A DNA stretch of 9,020 nucleotides from Comamonadaceae bacterium (GTDB taxonomy: Bacteria > Pseudomonadota > Gammaproteobacteria > Burkholderiales > Burkholderiaceae_C): contig CANHLD010000063.1 in assembly GCA_947461325.1 (NCBI GenBank), positions 1 through 9,020 of the forward strand, read 5' to 3'. Positions within the stretch are counted from its first letter, which is position 1, and every line of letters starts with the position of its first letter. The notes below the pieces were generated by a model. The model did no database searches, was not told the origin of the DNA, and was given only the letters and a program-made list of their open reading frames with translations. A program made the translations under genes and the position numbers. Shown here in pieces: positions 6,194 through 9,020 of this stretch.

Positions 6194-6769
6194 TTATTTC
6201 TTTTCTTTAGGTACACGACCCATCAAATAAAACTCGGGGTTAGGCAGCATGCCGGAAAAATTGGCGATGCGGTTGGACATGCCAAAAAACGCAGTGATGG
6301 AAGCAATATCCCAAATGTCCTCATCGCTGAAACCATGCGCATGTAATGCGGAAAAATCAGCTTCATTGATTTCATGGCTGTTCAAACACGTTTTCATTGC
6401 GAACTCGAGCATGGCGCGTTGACGTTCTGAAATATCGGCTTTGCGGTAATTGATGGCAACTTGGTCTGCAACCAAAGGTTTTTTTTCGTAAATACGCAAA
6501 ATGGCTCCATGCGCAATGACGCAATACAAGCAATGGTTGGCCGCACTGGTGGTGGTGACAATCATTTCACGCTCGCCTTTGCTCAGGCCTGAATCCTCAC
6601 GCAGCATCAGCGCATCGTGGTAAGCAAAAAAAGCTCTCCATTCAGCCGGACGTCTGGCCAATGACAAAAACACTTGCGGCACAAAACCAGCTTTGTCCTG
6701 CACCTCCAATATCTTTTCGCGTATATCTTGGGGCAGGTTGTGAATTTCTGGCACAGGGTATCGGTTCAT
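6194..6769 (-). CDS. AhpD-like, peroxidase-related protein (carboxymuconolactone decarboxylase fold)
   Basis: A 191-residue member of the AhpD/CMD superfamily, closest in look to the group named 'uncharacterized peroxidase-related enzyme'. E68, C80, C83 and H87 (CLYCVIAHGA at 80-89) reproduce the spacing of the AhpD proton-relay and CxxC active site (E118, C130, C133, H137 in Mycobacterium tuberculosis AhpD), so a thiol-based peroxidase or disulfide reductase role is chemically possible. The physiological substrate and reductant are unknown. The second half (ISERQRAMLEFAMKTCLNSHEI, DIWDIASITAFFGMSNRIAN) repeats the helical pattern of these proteins. The start is supported by AAGGAG at 6775-6780, five bases upstream of the ATG. 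It converges on the TetR gene with no intervening base and diverges from scoA. Confidence 0.88.
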   Translation of the reverse strand: MNRYPVPEIHNLPQDIREKILEVQDKAGFVPQVFLSLARRPAEWRAFFAYHDALMLREDSGLSKGEREMIVTTTSAANHCLYCVIAHGAILRIYEKKPLVADQVAINYRKADISERQRAMLEFAMKTCLNSHEINEADFSALHAHGFSDEDIWDIASITAFFGMSNRIANFSGMLPNPEFYLMGRVPKEKK

Positions 6770-6789
6770 GGGAGCTCCTTGTTCATCGG

Positions 6790-6836
6790 ATTATGCACAG
6801 CGGTTTCGTTCATTCGAAAAGCCTGCAACGTAGAAT
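6790..6836. promoter_or_regulatory. Candidate overlapping divergent promoters for the AhpD-like gene and scoA
   Basis: In the 93 bases between the two start codons, the minus strand has CATAAT (6790-6795) with TTCGAA (6813-6818) 17 bases upstream. The plus strand has TAGAAT (6831-6836) with TTCATT (6809-6814) 16 bases upstream. Both -10 candidates match the consensus at five of six positions; both -35 candidates are poor. The two predicted -35 boxes overlap at 6813-6814, and an inverted TTTCG/CGAAA pair (6804-6808 and 6815-6819) lies at the centre. Confidence 0.35.
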
Positions 6837-6849
6837 CTGTCGATTGAAC

Positions 6850-6854
6850 GGGAG
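6850..6854 (+). promoter_or_regulatory. Ribosome binding site that sets the TTG start of scoA
   Basis: GGGAG ends eight bases before TTG at 6863. The next in-frame methionine of the protein is far inside the conserved domain, so this site and the family alignment both support the TTG start. Confidence 0.65.
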
Positions 6855-6862
6855 AAATTCGA

Positions 6863-7570
6863 TTGAATAAACTTTACCCAAGTGCTGCAGCGGCACTCAA
6901 AGATATTGTGAATGACAACCAGTTGCTGGCTGTAGGCGGTTTCGGTTTGTGTGGCATTCCAGAGGCCTTGATAGACGCATTGCGTGACAGTGGTGTGAAA
7001 AATCTCACGGTGATTTCCAACAACGCAGGTGTCGATGATTTTGGTTTGGGCAAGTTGCTTGCTACGCGTCAAATCAAAAAAATGATTTCATCCTATGTGG
7101 GTGAAAACAAAGAGTTCGAACGCCAATACTTGGCCGGCGAGCTCGAGCTGGACTTCACACCGCAAGGCACGCTGGCAGAAAAACTGCGTGCCGGTGGCGC
7201 AGGTATTCCCGCTTTTTTCACCAAAACTGGTGTGGGAACCACGGTCGCTGATGGCAAGGAGTTGCGCGACTTTGATGGCGAGACTTATGTCATGGAGCGT
7301 GCACTGTTGCCGGATGTGTCATTGGTCAAAGCGCACACCGCAGACAAAGCAGGCAATTTGCAATTTCGCCTGACTGCTCGCAATTTCAATCCTGCCGTTG
7401 CCATGGCAGGTAAATTGTGTGTGGTTGAAGTTGAACATGTGGTCGAGGTCGGCGAATTGCAACCTGACGAAATCCACTTGCCGGGAATTTATGTGCACCG
7501 CATTGTGCATAACCCGCACCCCGAAAAACGCATTGAAAAACGCACTGTCACCGAGAAAGCAGGAGTCTGA
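6863..7570 (+). CDS. scoA: Succinyl-CoA:3-oxoacid CoA-transferase, subunit A
   Basis: The A subunit of a two-subunit CoA-transferase that moves CoA between succinyl-CoA and acetoacetate (or a related 3-oxoacid), used in ketone-body and polyhydroxybutyrate carbon turnover. The 235-residue product begins MNKLYPSAAAALKDIV with a TTG start. The CoA-transferase family signature fits at 18-33 (DNQLLAVGGFGLCGIP). The segments NNAGVDDFGLGKLL, SSYVGENKEFERQYLAGELE and GAGIPAFFTKTGVGT are strongly typical of ScoA, more so than of the AtoD or PcaI types, though a 3-oxoadipate transferase role cannot be fully excluded. scoB follows after two bases with its own AGGAG (7561-7565), so the subunits are made together. 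A candidate promoter lies just upstream, in the gap shared with the divergent AhpD-like gene. Confidence 0.95.
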   Translation: MNKLYPSAAAALKDIVNDNQLLAVGGFGLCGIPEALIDALRDSGVKNLTVISNNAGVDDFGLGKLLATRQIKKMISSYVGENKEFERQYLAGELELDFTPQGTLAEKLRAGGAGIPAFFTKTGVGTTVADGKELRDFDGETYVMERALLPDVSLVKAHTADKAGNLQFRLTARNFNPAVAMAGKLCVVEVEHVVEVGELQPDEIHLPGIYVHRIVHNPHPEKRIEKRTVTEKAGV

Positions 7571-7572
7571 CC

Positions 7573-8211
7573 ATGTCCTGGACCCAAGACCAAATGGCGG
7601 CCCGTGCTGCCCATGAATTGCAAGACGGCTTTTATGTCAATCTCGGTATTGGCATACCCACACTGGTAGCCAACCACGTACCTTCCCACATCGAAGTCTG
7701 GCTTCAATCAGAAAACGGCATGCTTGGCATCGGCCCGTTCCCGACCGAAGACCACGTGGACGCAGATTTGATCAATGCGGGTAAGCAAACCGTGACCACC
7801 ATAGCGGGTACATCTATTTTCGGCAGCCATGACAGCTTCGCCATGATCAGAGGTGGAAAAATCAACTTGTCTATTTTGGGTGCCATGCAAGTCAGTGCCT
7901 CTGGCGATCTGGCCAATTGGATGATCCCGGGCAAGATGGTCAAAGGCATGGGTGGCGCCATGGATTTGGTGGCTGGTGTCAAACGCGTCATCATCTTGAT
8001 GGAGCATGTGGCGCGAAAAAAAGACGGCGGTGAAGATTTGAAAATATTGCCGGCCTGCACTTTACCCTTGACCGGTGTGAGCGTGGTGGACCGCATCATC
8101 ACTGATCTGGGCGTGATGGACGTCACGCCTGAGGGCTTGAAATTGATTGAACTTGCAGACGGTGTGACCCGGGAGTTTATTCAAAGCAAAACCGGTGTTC
8201 CTTTGCTTTAA
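7573..8211 (+). CDS. scoB: Succinyl-CoA:3-oxoacid CoA-transferase, subunit B
   Basis: The B subunit carries the catalytic glutamate that forms the enzyme-CoA thioester intermediate. It is 212 residues, the usual length. The catalytic signature LQSENGMLG at 44-52 contains E47; YVNLGIGIPTLVANHVP at 21-37 and GGKINLSILGAMQVSASGDL (about 94-113) are characteristic. ATG at 7573 is preceded by AGGAG with a seven-base spacer and lies two bases after the scoA stop. The gene ends 17 bases before the A-rich arm of a strong hairpin terminator, so scoAB looks like a complete two-gene operon. Nothing is missing or broken. Confidence 0.96.
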   Translation: MSWTQDQMAARAAHELQDGFYVNLGIGIPTLVANHVPSHIEVWLQSENGMLGIGPFPTEDHVDADLINAGKQTVTTIAGTSIFGSHDSFAMIRGGKINLSILGAMQVSASGDLANWMIPGKMVKGMGGAMDLVAGVKRVIILMEHVARKKDGGEDLKILPACTLPLTGVSVVDRIITDLGVMDVTPEGLKLIELADGVTREFIQSKTGVPLL

Positions 8212-8228
8212 AAACTTCTTTATGTTGA

Positions 8229-8258
8229 AAAAAAACACCTGCACGCAGGTGTTTTTTT
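8229..8258. terminator. Strong bidirectional intrinsic terminator between scoB and the winged-helix gene
   Basis: A perfect inverted repeat: AAAAAAACACCTGC (8229-8242) against GCAGGTGTTTTTTT (8245-8258), with a tight loop, realistically CACG once the innermost pair opens. A seven-base T-run follows the GC-rich stem on either strand. It serves scoAB on the plus strand and the winged-helix/gabD genes on the minus strand. Confidence 0.92.
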
Positions 8259-8279
8259 ATTAAAGCACGTTGGGTGAAT

Positions 8280-8636
8280 TTAATTGGCCATCACGTTCAC
8301 CTGCCAGATGAAGCTGCCCAAGGTGTTGAAATAGTCAAATGCCTGATCAGTGGGGCGCAAAAATTTGGTTCGCCGGTTGCTGCCTTCATAATCTGTAGAG
8401 ATCATGCCTGATTCACGCAGTACATCCAGTTTTCGATGGATGGTCGCAGGTGAAGCGATATTGCTCATGGACATGGCGTCTGTGACTGTCATTGACTTGC
8501 CTTCGAAATGCCTGACTGCAATCAATTCAAGTAAGCGTTTGGCATCCAGATCGAGCACAGGAAATTCGCCTGTTTCCTCGATGGCGTGCAATAAACTCAA
8601 AAACTTTAAATAAAGATACTGGTTTTTCATCTGCAT
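8280..8636 (-). CDS. Small MarR-like winged-helix DNA-binding protein
   Basis: A 118-residue protein that is almost entirely one winged-helix domain. DLDAKRLLELIAVRHFEGKSM (about 29-49) gives the leading helix, MTVTDAMSMSNIASPATIHRKLDVLRESGMI (49-79) the helix-turn-helix with recognition helix near SPATIHRKLDVL, and STDYEGSNRRTKFLRPTDQA (about 80-99) the basic wing. There is no effector domain beyond the short flanking helices. Two in-frame ATGs (8634-8636 and 8628-8630) are possible starts and neither has a clear Shine-Dalgarno sequence. It lies 25 bases downstream of the gabD-like gene on the same strand and ends before a shared terminator, so it may be co-transcribed with it. Target genes are unknown; autoregulation or control of the dehydrogenase is a reasonable guess. 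Confidence 0.82.
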   Translation of the reverse strand: MQMKNQYLYLKFLSLLHAIEETGEFPVLDLDAKRLLELIAVRHFEGKSMTVTDAMSMSNIASPATIHRKLDVLRESGMISTDYEGSNRRTKFLRPTDQAFDYFNTLGSFIWQVNVMAN

Positions 8637-8661
8637 GATAGAAAAATTGGTTATTTTTTAA

Positions 8662-9020
8662 CTAAGATTTCAATATATCACCAATACACAAATATTTCAT
8701 TTCTAAATACTCAGTCATGCCGTGCCGGGAACCTTCGCGCCCCAAACCCGACTGTTTCATGCCGCCAAAAGGCACATGCTCTGTCGCCAAAATACCCACA
8801 TTCACGCCGACCATGCCGTATTCCAGCGCTTCGCCGACGCGGTAAATACGTCCGATATCGCGGGTGTAAAAGTAACTGGCCAAGCCGAACTCGGTGTTAT
8901 TGGCGGCGGCTATGGCTTCTTGCTCAGTTTCAAACTTGAACACCGGCGCAAACGGGCCGAAGGTTTCTTCGGTGGCGCACAACATGTCGGCGGTGGCGTC
9001 TGCCACCAGCGTGGGTTCGA
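8662..9020 (-). CDS. gabD: Succinate-semialdehyde dehydrogenase, C-terminal part (runs off the window)
   Basis: The last 119 codons of an aldehyde dehydrogenase; the 5' part, with the catalytic cysteine and glutamate, lies beyond the window end. The frame stays open to the edge and reads EPTLVADATADMLCATEETF before the recognised EETFGPFAP motif, so the GTG at 9004-9006 is internal and not a start. The C-terminal block GMVGVNVGILATEHVPFGG, then KQSGLGREGSRHGMTEYLEMKYLC, is characteristic of GabD-type succinate-semialdehyde dehydrogenases, which oxidise succinate semialdehyde to succinate with NAD(P). Related glutarate-semialdehyde dehydrogenases share this region, so the exact substrate is slightly open. 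The stop is 25 bases from the winged-helix gene downstream. Confidence 0.88.
   Translation of the reverse strand, partial: EPTLVADATADMLCATEETFGPFAPVFKFETEQEAIAAANNTEFGLASYFYTRDIGRIYRVGEALEYGMVGVNVGILATEHVPFGGMKQSGLGREGSRHGMTEYLEMKYLCIGDILKS

Noticed and set aside
8404..8613. Plus-strand open frame of 69 codons inside the winged-helix gene
   Set aside because: Antisense to a gene with a clear winged-helix pattern; no family resemblance of its own.
9004..9006. GTG as a start codon of a small complete protein at the right edge
   Set aside because: The frame continues upstream to the window end with residues typical of the aldehyde dehydrogenase family, so this is an internal valine codon of gabD.

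Overview
The window looks like chromosomal housekeeping and catabolic DNA from a betaproteobacterium, most likely Burkholderiales and possibly a Comamonadaceae-type freshwater lineage. This rests on the overall look of the proteins (ETF-QO, ScoA/ScoB, the SDR and the small winged-helix regulator) and on moderate base composition; it is a judgement from memory, not from a search. Genes are tightly packed, with no gene-free gap over about 140 bases. I see no mobile element, CRISPR array, tRNA or rRNA, and no clear sign of recent transfer apart from one short, very AT-rich island.

Layout. A short gene end (1-60, identity unknown) converges on nth (endonuclease III, minus). A fold-type I PLP aminotransferase (plus) diverges from nth across only 33 bases. 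A bidirectional hairpin terminator near 1986-2011 separates it from a minus-strand pair, ETF-ubiquinone oxidoreductase followed 2 bases later by gcvH (glycine cleavage H protein). Diverging from ETF-QO is a plus-strand pair with ATGA overlap: a classical SDR dehydrogenase and a hotdog-fold (4HBT-type) acyl-CoA thioesterase. After an AT-rich promoter region comes a TetR-family regulator (plus), which meets an AhpD-like peroxidase-related protein (minus) tail to tail with no base between the stop codons. Diverging from that is the scoA-scoB pair (succinyl-CoA:3-oxoacid CoA-transferase, plus). A strong bidirectional terminator (8229-8258) follows, then on the minus strand a small MarR-like winged-helix protein and the C-terminal third or less of a GabD-type succinate-semialdehyde dehydrogenase that runs off the window end.

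How the genes may fit together (inference). Several products handle acyl-CoA or ketone-body carbon and the electrons it releases: ETF-QO passes electrons from acyl-CoA and dimethylglycine/sarcosine dehydrogenases into the quinone pool, the SDR and thioesterase could act on an acyl-CoA or hydroxyacyl substrate, and ScoAB activates acetoacetate at the expense of succinyl-CoA. GabD also delivers succinate. The most unusual arrangement is gcvH apart from gcvT/gcvP and apparently translated with ETF-QO. I did not find a convincing wholly new system here; the best leads are the ETF-QO/gcvH coupling, the SDR/thioesterase/TetR/AhpD-like neighbourhood, and candidate operators in the divergent intergenic regions.
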